Positions 26,314-34,806 of a DNA stretch of 64,000 bases are shown here, one piece after another (position 1 is the first letter of the stretch; each line of letters opens with the position of its first letter). Where the stretch lies: assembly GCF_022790535.1 (NCBI RefSeq), contig NZ_LOHG01000021.1, positions 1-64,000 on the forward strand, read 5' to 3'. The translations under genes were made by a program, and so were the position numbers. The notes under the pieces were generated by a model. The model did no database searches. It was given only the letters and a program-made list of their open reading frames with translations, and was not told the DNA's origin. This stretch comes from Pseudomonas maioricensis (GTDB taxonomy: Bacteria; Pseudomonadota; Gammaproteobacteria; Pseudomonadales; Pseudomonadaceae).

Positions 26314-27624
26314 TTAAAGCTCGATACGCTCGACCTTGCCCACCAACAGGATGTAGGACAGCGCGCCAATCAGCGCCAGCACTGCAATGTAGGTGATGGC
26401 AGGCGCAAAAGAATCACCGGAGACCAGGAAGCCAATCACGATCGGTGTGGCAATGGCCGAGAGATTGCCGATGAAGTTGAAGGTCCCGCCGGTCAAGCCC
26501 AGCAGACGCGCCGGAGCCAGGGTCGAGACCAGCGACCAGGTGATTGAAGCCAGACCGTTACCGAAGAACGCCAGCGCCAGGAACGCGATGACCAGTGGCG
26601 TCGAGTCAACGAAGTTGGCGCCAATGATCGAGGTAGAAATCAGCAGACCGGCAATGATCGGTAATTTGCGCGCAAAGCCAACGGTGTAACCACGACGGAT
26701 CAACCAGTCGGAGAAGAACCCCGAACACAGCACACCGACGAATGCTGCGAGGAATGGCAGCGACGCCAGCAGGCCAGACTTGATGAAATCCATGCCGCGA
26801 TATTTCACCAGGTAGGTCGGGAACCAGGTCAGAAAGAACCACAGCGTCGAGTTCAGGCAGAACTGGCCCAGATAGATCCCCCAAAGCTTGCGCTTGGTGA
26901 GCACGATGCCCAGATCCGCCCAACTGAACGGACGTTTTTCTTTGGCCGTGTCAGCCTGGATATCCACCAGTCCGCCACCTTCACGGATCAGTTGAATCTC
27001 CGCGTCGTTCACGCCTTTGAAATCACGAGGCTCGCGGTACACCATGTACCAGATCACCGCCCAGAGCACGCCCACTGCACCCGTGCTGACGAACACCATG
27101 TGCCAGCCGTAGTGCGCTTGCAGCCAGGCCAGCACTGGTGTCAGAAATGCCAGACCGACGAACTGTCCTGAGGTGTAAAAACCAATGGCCGTAGCCCGCT
27201 CACGCTCGGGGAACCAGGTTGTGACAACGCGGCTGTTGATGGGATACGCCGGGGCTTCCAGCGCACCCACTGCCATACGCAATACGAACAGCGCGATGAA
27301 GCTGGCAGCAAATCCGAGCATGATGGTCGCGATGGACCATAGCGCCAGCGCGGCGGTGTACAGAATCCGCGGCGGTACACGGTCAACCAGCCAGCCACCG
27401 GGCAATTGCATGGCGGCGTAAGTCCAGCCGAATGCAGAGAAAATCAACCCGACATGCACCGGGTCGATACCCAGCTCGCTGGTCAAGGCTGGCGCAGCGA
27501 TGGACAGGTTACTGCGGTCCAGATAGTTGATCACGACCGTGATGAACAACAGGACCATGATGAAATAACGTTTGCGGGTAGGCGTGACTAATGACGCCGC
27601 CCCTTCGAGTGTGCGGGTTTGCAT
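26314..27624 (-). CDS. dgoT: MFS transporter, anion:cation symporter family (likely D-galactonate)
   Basis: 436 aa with twelve predicted membrane helices. The N-terminal signature NYLDRSNLSIAAPAL matches ACS-family sugar-acid/H+ symporters such as DgoT and GudP. The conserved DRVPPRILYTAALALWS loop follows helix 2. Substrate is assigned from the adjacent galactonate genes, not from diagnostic residues; glucarate or related sugar acids cannot be excluded. It follows dgoD after 151 bases containing a repeat element. Confidence 0.82.
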   Translation of the reverse strand: MQTRTLEGAASLVTPTRKRYFIMVLLFITVVINYLDRSNLSIAAPALTSELGIDPVHVGLIFSAFGWTYAAMQLPGGWLVDRVPPRILYTAALALWSIATIMLGFAASFIALFVLRMAVGALEAPAYPINSRVVTTWFPERERATAIGFYTSGQFVGLAFLTPVLAWLQAHYGWHMVFVSTGAVGVLWAVIWYMVYREPRDFKGVNDAEIQLIREGGGLVDIQADTAKEKRPFSWADLGIVLTKRKLWGIYLGQFCLNSTLWFFLTWFPTYLVKYRGMDFIKSGLLASLPFLAAFVGVLCSGFFSDWLIRRGYTVGFARKLPIIAGLLISTSIIGANFVDSTPLVIAFLALAFFGNGLASITWSLVSTLAPARLLGLTGGTFNFIGNLSAIATPIVIGFLVSGDSFAPAITYIAVLALIGALSYILLVGKVERIEL

Positions 27625-27677
27625 GTGAGGTGCCTCTTTTTGTCTTTATTGAGGTCGCTATGAACTGGGTGAACGCC

Positions 27678-27751
27678 TGTAGGAGCTGCCGAAGGCTGCG
27701 AATCGCGGTGATTCAGGCAGATCGCTTTCGCGGCCTTCGGCAGCTCCTACA
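27678..27751. repeat. REP/BIME-type inverted repeat (GCTGCCGAAGG subtype)
   Basis: TGTAGGAGCTGCCGAAGGCTG and its inverse CGGCCTTCGGCAGCTCCTACA flank a short centre between dgoT and dgoD. The same subtype is at 55003-55074 and, degenerate, at 59128-59199. Confidence 0.85.
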
Positions 27752-27775
27752 AGGGTCAGGCGTCAGCCTGAGAAA

Positions 27776-28924
27776 TCACCACTCCGCAAAACTGCCGTCG
27801 GCATGACGCCAGATCGGGTTGCGCCAGCGATGGCCGATGGCCGCGCGTTCTTTGACGTACTCCTCGTTGATCTCGATGCCCAGGCCCGGCCCGTTGGGGA
27901 TTTTGACCATGCCTTTGTCGTAGTCGAATACTTCAGGGTTCTTGATGTAATCGAGCAGGTCATTGCTCTCGTTGTAGTGAATACCCAGGCTCTGCTCCTG
28001 AATGAATGCGTTGTAGCAGACCGCATCCAGTTGCAGGCACGCAGCCAGGGCAATCGGTCCCAGCGGGCAATGCAGTGCGAGGGCAACGTCGTAGGCTTCT
28101 GCCATGTTGGCGATTTTGCGGGTTTCGGTAATACCACCGGCGTGGGAAGCATCAGGCTGAATAATGTCGACGTAGCCTTCGCTCAGCACGCGCTTGAAAT
28201 CCCAGCGCGAGAACAGTCGCTCACCCAGCGCGATCGGCGTGCTGGTCAGCGGCGCCAGTTCTTTCAGCGCTTCGTAGTTCTCGCTGAGTACCGGCTCTTC
28301 GATGAACATCAGCTTGTACGGATCCAGCTCTTTCATCAAAACCTTGGCCATGGGCTTGTGCACCCGGCCATGGAAATCGACGCCAATCCCGACATTAGGC
28401 CCGACCGCATCACGCACCGCTGCGACATTGGCCAGCGCGAGGTCGACCTTATCGAAGGTATCGAGAAATTGCAGCTCTTCGGTACCGTTCATCTTCACTG
28501 CGGTGAAGCCCCGCTCCACCGCTTCTTTGGCGGCACGGGCGGTGTCCGCCGGGCGGTCGCCGCCGATCCATGAATAAACACGGATCTTGTCGCGCACCTG
28601 GCCGCCGAGCAAATCGCTGACCGACACACCCAAGTGCTTGCCCTTGATATCCCACAACGCCTGATCAATACCGGCCAAAGCACTCATGTGCACCGCACCG
28701 CCGCGATAGAAGCCACCACGGTAAAGCACCGTCCATATGTCTTCGATGTTGCGCGGGTCTTTACCGATCAGGTAATCAGACAGCTCCTCAACAGCCGCTG
28801 CAACCGTGTGGGCGCGGCCCTCAACCACCGGTTCGCCCCAGCCAGTAATACCCTGGTCGGTTTCAACCTTGAGGAAACACCAGCGCGGCGGGACAATAAA
28901 AGTCGTGAGTTTGGTGATTTTCAT
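27776..28924 (-). CDS. dgoD: D-galactonate dehydratase
   Basis: 382 aa enolase-superfamily enzyme, the same length as E. coli DgoD. It dehydrates D-galactonate to 2-dehydro-3-deoxy-D-galactonate. Metal ligands follow the pattern D (GVDFHGR, about 183), E (MFIEEPV, about 209) and E (ALGERLFSRW, about 235). The catalytic histidines are in DFHGRVHKP and LHCPLGPIALAAC (about 285). Neighbours dgoA and dgoK complete the pathway. Confidence 0.95.
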   Translation of the reverse strand: MKITKLTTFIVPPRWCFLKVETDQGITGWGEPVVEGRAHTVAAAVEELSDYLIGKDPRNIEDIWTVLYRGGFYRGGAVHMSALAGIDQALWDIKGKHLGVSVSDLLGGQVRDKIRVYSWIGGDRPADTARAAKEAVERGFTAVKMNGTEELQFLDTFDKVDLALANVAAVRDAVGPNVGIGVDFHGRVHKPMAKVLMKELDPYKLMFIEEPVLSENYEALKELAPLTSTPIALGERLFSRWDFKRVLSEGYVDIIQPDASHAGGITETRKIANMAEAYDVALALHCPLGPIALAACLQLDAVCYNAFIQEQSLGIHYNESNDLLDYIKNPEVFDYDKGMVKIPNGPGLGIEINEEYVKERAAIGHRWRNPIWRHADGSFAEW

Positions 28925-28972
28925 GTGTGCGATTCTCTTATTTGAAGTGGCGCCTTTAGCGCTCTGGTTAAC

Positions 28973-29602
28973 TCAGAAACGTTCGGTAAGCTGTTTCCAG
29001 GCTGCGACATAGGCATGAGCACGCTCGCCCACATCAGCCACGCTCATGCCGGGCTTGAACAAGCCCGACCCGAGGCCGAAACCTTTGACGCCTGCATCCA
29101 GAAACACCTTCATGTTGTCCGGCGTAATGCCACCCACCGGAACCAGCGCAGTCCCCATAGGTAAAACCGCCAGCCAGGCTTTCACGACGGCCGGGCTCAT
29201 TTGCTCGGCTGGAAACAGCTTCAGCACATCAGCACCTTCAGCCAGCGCAGCGAAGGCTTCGTTGGGCGTGGCCACGCCAGGCGACAGGAACAATCCTGCT
29301 TCTTTGGCTGCGCGCAGCACCTTCGCATCACTGTGCGGCATAACAATGACCTGCCCGCCCGCTTCCTTGACCAGATTGACCTGTTCAGGGGTCATCACGG
29401 TGCCCGCTCCGATCAGGCAATCGGCAGGCAGGCTCTGACGTAACAGACGGATACTGTCGTAGGGCTGCGGCGAGTTGAGTGGCACTTCGATGACCCGGAA
29501 ACCTGCCTGGTACAAGACATCACCGATGGCGGGAGCTTCGGCCGGGCGCAGGCCGCGCAGAATGGCGATCAAGCCGTTTTCGAGCAGTGCTTGCTTGAGC
29601 AT
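28973..29602 (-). CDS. dgoA: 2-dehydro-3-deoxy-6-phosphogalactonate aldolase
   Basis: 209 aa class I aldolase of the KDPG/KDPGal family. It splits 2-dehydro-3-deoxy-6-phosphogalactonate to pyruvate and glyceraldehyde 3-phosphate. The Schiff-base lysine is in DVLKLFPAEQ (about residue 126). IAILRGLRPAEA (11-22) with the general-base glutamate in VIEVPLNSP is also present. Its start lies one base after the dgoK stop, and dgoD follows after 48 bases. Confidence 0.94.
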   Translation of the reverse strand: MLKQALLENGLIAILRGLRPAEAPAIGDVLYQAGFRVIEVPLNSPQPYDSIRLLRQSLPADCLIGAGTVMTPEQVNLVKEAGGQVIVMPHSDAKVLRAAKEAGLFLSPGVATPNEAFAALAEGADVLKLFPAEQMSPAVVKAWLAVLPMGTALVPVGGITPDNMKVFLDAGVKGFGLGSGLFKPGMSVADVGERAHAYVAAWKQLTERF

Positions 29603-29603
29603 G

Positions 29604-30596
29604 TCAGACCTCTAATGGATGAGAAGCGAGCAAGCCGGCTTTGAGCGCCACTTGCCAGAGACCGCGCTCAGTGGCCTGTTCTGCCACCGTCACGTGAAGA
29701 AAACCGCAGGCTTGCAACGCTCGCCCATAACGCAGACACAGCTGCTCGCCACCCAGAAGAATGACGGGAGGCAATTCGCAATGATCGGCACGCTGCAGAG
29801 TGGCGAGGGTTGCCAGCTCATGACCGATCAGCAGACCGGACAAGTAGTCCGGCTGGGCATCAGCGCTGAGCTGGCCGGTTAGCCCAAGGGTGCGGCAACT
29901 GAAGATGGTCGACAGCGGTCCTACGGCACCATCAGGCGACAACGCCACCGCCACGCCAAGATCGAACGCCGCCTGATCGAAAGCATCGCTGCGTTGCATG
30001 GTGCGCCCGAGAATCGTGTGGTTGCTTAGCGCGGCAAACACTTCGCCGGTCATGAAGGTATCGAAGTGCAGGATGCAACCGTCGACAGCCTGCACCCATT
30101 TGGAGTGGCTGCCGGGCAAACCGATCAACAGAGGTTTGAGGGTTTCGGTCGCGGATAAACCGGCGAGTACACCCAGCACCTGGGTTTCTTCGCCCCGCAT
30201 GACGTTGGGCAGCACCGAACGCTGAAGTACACCCGGGATGATGTGGACATCGACGCCACGCAGGCTGCGTACGGTTTGCAGAGCGGAACTGAGGCCGGAA
30301 ACGCTGGCCGGGGTTTCCCGGTAGACCGCTTCCCGCCAGCCTTGGGCGCTACCGACCATGCCACAGGCAATGACCGGCAGATCAGGCTCGGCGTCTAGCC
30401 AGTCGCCGCACGCTTCGTCGAACGCCAGTTCAAAACCGTCGCTGCAAAGTTCGCCGGCGATCATGCGCGGCGTACCCGGTAGTTGCATGATGCCTGCGCT
30501 CAGCGAGCGCTGTTCCAGAACCCGGCCATGGTCGCCGAGTCGATAAGCACGAAGTGAGGTTGTCCCCCAATCGAGCGCGATCAAATGCGCTTGCAT
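29604..30596 (-). CDS. dgoK: 2-dehydro-3-deoxygalactonokinase
   Basis: 330 aa sugar kinase of the ASKHA fold that phosphorylates 2-dehydro-3-deoxy-D-galactonate for DgoA. The phosphate-1 loop LDWGTTSLRAYRL is at 8-20. The middle segment GLPGSHSKWVQ and the C-terminal adenosine region LGGEQLCLRYGRAL are typical. It is the first gene of the dgoKADT operon. A sigma-70-like promoter with an adjacent palindrome lies 40-100 bases upstream. Confidence 0.93.
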   Translation of the reverse strand: MQAHLIALDWGTTSLRAYRLGDHGRVLEQRSLSAGIMQLPGTPRMIAGELCSDGFELAFDEACGDWLDAEPDLPVIACGMVGSAQGWREAVYRETPASVSGLSSALQTVRSLRGVDVHIIPGVLQRSVLPNVMRGEETQVLGVLAGLSATETLKPLLIGLPGSHSKWVQAVDGCILHFDTFMTGEVFAALSNHTILGRTMQRSDAFDQAAFDLGVAVALSPDGAVGPLSTIFSCRTLGLTGQLSADAQPDYLSGLLIGHELATLATLQRADHCELPPVILLGGEQLCLRYGRALQACGFLHVTVAEQATERGLWQVALKAGLLASHPLEV

Positions 30597-30636
30597 CGCT
30601 TCACCTATTATTTTTTGAGCAGTGAGTGCGAGGAGG

Positions 30637-30666
30637 ACTATAAACCTGAAACGGCGAATATCTCAA
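30637..30666 (-). promoter_or_regulatory. Candidate sigma-70 promoter of the dgo operon
   Basis: On the minus strand TTGAGA (30666-30661), an 18-base spacer and TATAGT (30642-30637) point at dgoK, whose start is 41 bases further on. Confidence 0.6.
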
Positions 30667-30678
30667 TATGTAAATTTG

Positions 30679-30697
30679 AATCCCATATTTTGGGATT
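30679..30697. promoter_or_regulatory. Candidate operator palindrome of the dgo operon
   Basis: Perfect dyad AATCCCA-N5-TGGGATT lying 12 bases upstream of the dgo -35 element. IclR proteins bind such palindromes, and the operon encodes one. No second copy was noticed in the window. Its TTTT tail on the plus strand also mimics a terminator, but no plus-strand gene ends here. Confidence 0.45.
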
Positions 30698-30717
30698 TTT
30701 TAGCTCCTGCAGAATTC

Positions 30718-30806
30718 TGTGGGAGCTGAGCTTGCTCGCGATAAGCCTGGACGAGCTCGAACTGCAATGCGCGGTGTCCTTATCGCGAGCAAGCTCAGCT
30801 CCCACA
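30718..30806. repeat. REP/BIME-type inverted repeat
   Basis: TGTGGGAGCTGAGCTTGCTC and its inverse, around an unrelated centre, between dgoK and the asd terminator. Confidence 0.85.
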
Positions 30807-30840
30807 AGGGAATGCATTCCAACCAAAATCTTCATCCATA

Positions 30841-30868
30841 AAAAAACCGCCCCGAAAGGCGGTTTTTT
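30841..30868 (-). terminator. Terminator of asd
   Basis: Perfect 11-bp stem AAAAAACCGCC / GGCGGTTTTTT with loop CCGAAA, 21 bases past the asd stop. Symmetric A/T-runs make it bidirectional. Confidence 0.92.
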
Positions 30869-30889
30869 ATGTCAGCTACAACCAGACGA

Positions 30890-32002
30890 TCAACGCTCCA
30901 GCAGGATCCGCAGCATGCGACGCAGCGGTTCGGCCGCGCCCCACAGCAATTGGTCGCCTACGGTGAAAGCACCCAGGTACTGGGAACCCATATTCAGTTT
31001 GCGCAAACGTCCCACCGGGATGCTCATGGTGCCGGTCACGGAGGTCGGGCTCAGCTCCTGAATGCTCGCTTCACGATGGTTTGGCACCAGCTTCACCCAA
31101 GGGTTGTGCTGGCTGATCAAACCTTCGATGTCGGCGATTGGCACATCCTTATTGAGCTTGATGGTCAATGCCTGGCTGTGGCAACGCATCGAGCCGATTC
31201 GTACGCAGATGCCATCGACCGGAATCGGGCTCTTGAAGCGACCGAGAATCTTGTTGGTCTCGGCCTGGCCTTTCCACTCTTCACGGCTCTGGCCGTTCGG
31301 CAGTTCCTTGTCGATCCACGGGATCAGGCTGCCAGCCAATGGCACACCGAAGTTTTCCGTTGGGTAGGCATCGCTGCGCATGGCTTCAGCGACCTTGCGG
31401 TCGATGTCCAGAATCGCACTGGCAGGGTTGGCCAGATCATCAGCAACAGCCGCGTGAGTCGCGCCCATCTGCTTGATCAGCTCACGCATGTTCTGCGCGC
31501 CTGCTCCAGAGGCTGCCTGGTAGGTCATGGCATTCATCCACTCCACCAGACCGGCTTCAAACAGACCGCCCAGGCCCATCAGCATCAAGCTGACCGTGCA
31601 GTTACCGCCGATGTAGTTTTTGGTACCCGCGTCGAGCTGCTGGTCGATGACCTTGCGGTTAACCGGGTCCAGAACGATGACCGCATCATCCTGCATACGC
31701 AGGCTGGAAGCGGCATCGATCCAGTAACCTTGCCAACCGGCTTCACGCAGCTTCGGGAACACCTCATTGGTGTAGTCGCCGCCCTGGCAGGTCAGAATCA
31801 CGTCGAGGGTTTTCAGCTCGTCAATGCTGTAAGCATCTTTGAGCGGAGCCACGTCCTTGCCCACGGAGGGGCCTTGGCCGCCTACGTTGGAGGTAGTGAA
31901 AAACACCGGCTCGATCAGATCAAAATCCTGCTCTTCCAGCATCCGCTGCATGAGCACGGAACCGACCATTCCACGCCAACCGATCAGACCTACACGTTTC
32001 AT
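30890..32002 (-). CDS. asd: Aspartate-semialdehyde dehydrogenase
   Basis: 370 aa NADPH-dependent enzyme. It reduces aspartyl phosphate to aspartate semialdehyde for lysine, diaminopimelate, threonine and methionine synthesis. The nucleotide loop VGLIGWRGMVGSVLM is at 4-18. The catalytic cysteine is C135 in GGNCTVSLM. The active-site histidine lies in the IGSMRCHSQAL segment (about 274). It lies 68 bases after leuB and ends the leu-asd series. No lysine riboswitch or other leader structure is visible in the gap. Confidence 0.96.
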   Translation of the reverse strand: MKRVGLIGWRGMVGSVLMQRMLEEQDFDLIEPVFFTTSNVGGQGPSVGKDVAPLKDAYSIDELKTLDVILTCQGGDYTNEVFPKLREAGWQGYWIDAASSLRMQDDAVIVLDPVNRKVIDQQLDAGTKNYIGGNCTVSLMLMGLGGLFEAGLVEWMNAMTYQAASGAGAQNMRELIKQMGATHAAVADDLANPASAILDIDRKVAEAMRSDAYPTENFGVPLAGSLIPWIDKELPNGQSREEWKGQAETNKILGRFKSPIPVDGICVRIGSMRCHSQALTIKLNKDVPIADIEGLISQHNPWVKLVPNHREASIQELSPTSVTGTMSIPVGRLRKLNMGSQYLGAFTVGDQLLWGAAEPLRRMLRILLER

Positions 32003-32070
32003 CGCAACTACACCTTGTTTAAAAAGTGGGCCGTCGTATCCGGGTTCGAATTCGCGACGGGCCCGAGATA

Positions 32071-33153
32071 TTACAGATTGCGCAGCGCGGCGACTACAGC
32101 GTCGCCCATTTCCTGCGTACCGACTTTCGCATTGCCCGCCGACCAGATGTCACCGGTGCGCAAGCCTTGATCCAGAACCAGGCTGACTGCCTTTTCAATG
32201 GCGTCGGCTGCGTCGGTCAGATTGAAGCTGTAACGCAGCATCATCGAGACCGAAAGGATCGTCGCCAGCGGGTTGGCAATGCCTTTGCCCGCGATGTCAG
32301 GTGCCGAGCCATGGCAAGGCTCATACATGCCCTTGTTATTGGCATCCAGCGAGGCCGACGGCAGCATGCCGATGGAACCGGTGAGCATCGACGCTTCGTC
32401 GGACAGGATGTCGCCGAACAGGTTGTCGGTGACGATCACGTCGAATTGCTTCGGGGCACGCACCAGTTGCATGGCAGCATTGTCGACGTACATGTGACTC
32501 AGTTCGACGTCCGGGTAATCCTTGGCCACTTCTTCGACCACTTCACGCCACAGCTGGCTGGAGGCCAGAACGTTGGCCTTGTCCACCGAGCACAGCTTCT
32601 TGCCACGCACACGCGCCATGTCGAAACCGACTCGGGCGATACGACGAATTTCGCTTTCGCTGTACGGCAGCGTGTCGTAGGCCTGACGCTCACCGTTTTC
32701 CAGGGTCTGAGTGCCACGCGGCGCACCGAAGTAGATCCCGCCGGTCAGTTCGCGAACGATGAGGATGTCCAGACCGGCAACGATTTCAGGCTTGAGGCTT
32801 GAGGCATCAGCCAGTTGCGGATACAGGATGGCCGGACGCAGGTTGCCGAACAGGCCCAGTTGCGCACGGATTTTCAGCAGACCACGCTCTGGACGGATAT
32901 CGCGCGCGATGGTGTCCCATTTAGGGCCACCCACAGCGCCGAGCAATACCGCGTCGGCAGCGCGGGCACGGTCCAGCGTTTCGTCGGCCAGTGGCACGCC
33001 ATGTTTGTCGATGGCTGCGCCGCCGATCACGTCGTGGCTGAGTTCGAAGCCCAGTTGATACTTCTCGTTGGCCAGCTCAAGAACCTTGACCGCCTCGGTC
33101 ATGATTTCCGGACCGATACCATCACCTGGGAGAATCAGAATCTGCTTGCTCAT
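32071..33153 (-). CDS. leuB: 3-isopropylmalate dehydrogenase
   Basis: 360 aa NAD-dependent decarboxylating dehydrogenase of leucine synthesis. The start is the ATG of MSKQILILPGDGIGPE; nine more open codons upstream have no support. Conserved substrate arginines lie in RPERGLLKIRAQLGLF (about 85-110). The signature of the family is VTDNLFGDILSDEASMLTGSIG (shown in part here as NLFGDILSDEAS, about 241-252). It sits 65 bases after a methyltransferase gene and 68 before asd. Confidence 0.96.
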   Translation of the reverse strand: MSKQILILPGDGIGPEIMTEAVKVLELANEKYQLGFELSHDVIGGAAIDKHGVPLADETLDRARAADAVLLGAVGGPKWDTIARDIRPERGLLKIRAQLGLFGNLRPAILYPQLADASSLKPEIVAGLDILIVRELTGGIYFGAPRGTQTLENGERQAYDTLPYSESEIRRIARVGFDMARVRGKKLCSVDKANVLASSQLWREVVEEVAKDYPDVELSHMYVDNAAMQLVRAPKQFDVIVTDNLFGDILSDEASMLTGSIGMLPSASLDANNKGMYEPCHGSAPDIAGKGIANPLATILSVSMMLRYSFNLTDAADAIEKAVSLVLDQGLRTGDIWSAGNAKVGTQEMGDAVVAALRNL

Positions 33154-33218
33154 AACATCCTCAATTTTTTGTATCGGCACTGTCGGTCAGCGCCTCTTCG
33201 TCTACTGAACGGAAAAAA

Positions 33219-33983
33219 CTAGCGTTCGGCCCATAACACCAGCACATCGGTGCTGAACGAGCCATCAGCGGTAATCTCGAAATACTCGCGCACTTCAGCG
33301 CCCATTGCTTGCTGCAACTCACGAATCGCCACCCGCATGGCTTGCGGGGTGCGCATCCGCTCAACCCATGAGCCGTATTCCAGATGCAGGCGCTGACGGC
33401 TGTGGCTGCGGGTAAACAGACCGGCCTCGCTGACCTGCCGCAGCCACTCGGCGGCCGAATAATCACGCACATGACTGGTGTCACGCAGCACTTCCACGCT
33501 TTGCAGGTAGGTATCCAGCAACGGACTGCCCGGCGACATAACGTCAATGAACGCGGCGACACCGCCCGGCTTCAATACCCGGCGCACTTCCCGCAATGCC
33601 ACCGCCAGATCGCTCCAGTGGTGAGCCGAATAACGACTGAACACAAAGTCGAACTCGCCATCCTCAAACGGCAGGCGTTCAGCCGCGCCACAAACCGTAC
33701 TGACGTTGCTCAACCCGCGCTCTTGCGCTGCGGCACTCACCACATCGAGCATCTGCTGAGAAAGGTCGTACGCGACCACTTCGCCGACCGCCGACGCGAC
33801 ATTAAAGCTCACATGCCCCGCGCCACATCCTAGATCCAGCACCCGCGCATCGCTACGCCCCGCCACTTCGGCCTGTAGCAGCGCAAACTCGGTGCCTTGG
33901 GCGTGCACGGCACTGCTCAGATAGGCCGCAGCCTGCTCACCAAATTGACGTTGTACGACTTGAGTGTGGGCGGAGTTGGTCAT
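33219..33983 (-). CDS. Class I SAM-dependent methyltransferase, UbiE-like
   Basis: 254 aa. SAM motif I is RVLDLGCGAGHVSFNVA (about 44-60), with EVVAYDLSQQML as motif II and LPFEDGEFDFVFSRYSAHHWSD as the later UbiE-type motif (split here at LPFEDGEFDF and SRYSAHHW). The substrate is unknown. It sits inside the leu series between leuD and leuB, a position I recall as conserved in pseudomonads. Whether it has any link to leucine synthesis is open. Confidence 0.88.
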   Translation of the reverse strand: MTNSAHTQVVQRQFGEQAAAYLSSAVHAQGTEFALLQAEVAGRSDARVLDLGCGAGHVSFNVASAVGEVVAYDLSQQMLDVVSAAAQERGLSNVSTVCGAAERLPFEDGEFDFVFSRYSAHHWSDLAVALREVRRVLKPGGVAAFIDVMSPGSPLLDTYLQSVEVLRDTSHVRDYSAAEWLRQVSEAGLFTRSHSRQRLHLEYGSWVERMRTPQAMRVAIRELQQAMGAEVREYFEITADGSFSTDVLVLWAER

Positions 33984-34026
33984 GGGATTCTTCCTGATGA
34001 AAATCTAACTGAAAAATGCGGTCCCC

Positions 34027-34128
34027 TGTGGGAGCTGGGCTTGGTCTGGGCGGCATTCCGACGATAAGGCTGGACGCGGTTCACTTTAGATCGCATGGAC
34101 CCTATCGCGGGCAAGCCCAGCTCCCACA
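34027..34128. repeat. REP/BIME-type inverted repeat
   Basis: TGTGGGAGCTGGGCTTGG and GGCAAGCCCAGCTCCCACA enclose a ~60-base centre between leuD and the methyltransferase gene. The centre shares the string CGGCATTCCGACGATAAG, in inverse, with the repeat at 44639-44740. Confidence 0.82.
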
Positions 34129-34154
34129 TGGGAATGCATTCCAAGACTTCTATC

Positions 34155-34796
34155 TCAACCGCGGAACAACCACGGCTGGCTGGCGCGATGCTTCGCTTCA
34201 AAACTGGCAATGGCCTCGCCGTCAACCAGCGTCAGGCCGATGTCATCCAGACCTTCCAGCAGGCAATGCTTGCGGAACGCATCGACTTCAAAGCTGTATA
34301 CCTTGCCGTCTGGACGAGTCACCGTCTGGGCCGCCAGGTCAATGGTCAACTGGTAACCTTCGTTGGCTTCAACCTGCTTGAACAGTTCATCAACTTCAGC
34401 CTCGTTGAGGATGATCGGCAGCAAGCCGTTCTTGAAGCTGTTGTTGAAGAAAATGTCGGCATAGCTGGGGGCGATGATCGCGCAGAAACCGTACTCGTCC
34501 AGTGCCCACGGCGCGTGCTCACGGCTTGAGCCGCAGCCGAAGTTTTCCCGGGCCAGCAATACGCTAGCACCTTGATAGCGAGCATCGTTTAGCACGAAAT
34601 CAGGGTTCAAAGGCCGCTTGGAGTTGTCTTGATATGGTTGCCCGACATCAAGGTAACGCCACTCGTCGAACAGGTTCGGGCCAAAGCCGGTGCGCTTGAT
34701 CGACTTCAGAAACTGCTTGGGAATGATCTGATCGGTATCGACGTTGGCACGATCCAGAGGAGCGACAAGGCCGGTGTGCTGAGTAAAGGCTTTCAT
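34155..34796 (-). CDS. leuD: 3-isopropylmalate dehydratase, small subunit
   Basis: 213 aa swivel domain of isopropylmalate isomerase. With LeuC it converts 2- to 3-isopropylmalate. The N-terminal MKAFTQHTGLVAPLDRANVD, the DTDQIIPKQFL segment and the GCGSSREHAPWAL signature are all clear. It follows leuC after 10 bases. Confidence 0.96.
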   Translation of the reverse strand: MKAFTQHTGLVAPLDRANVDTDQIIPKQFLKSIKRTGFGPNLFDEWRYLDVGQPYQDNSKRPLNPDFVLNDARYQGASVLLARENFGCGSSREHAPWALDEYGFCAIIAPSYADIFFNNSFKNGLLPIILNEAEVDELFKQVEANEGYQLTIDLAAQTVTRPDGKVYSFEVDAFRKHCLLEGLDDIGLTLVDGEAIASFEAKHRASQPWLFRG

Positions 34797-34806
34797 GCTG
34801 GGCTCC

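Noticed and set aside
30679..30704. Plus-strand terminator at the dgo palindrome
   Set aside because: It resembles one on the plus strand, but no plus-strand gene ends in the preceding region; operator is more likely.
32003..32070. Lysine riboswitch or attenuator before asd
   Set aside because: The 68-base gap is too short and shows no conserved stem set.
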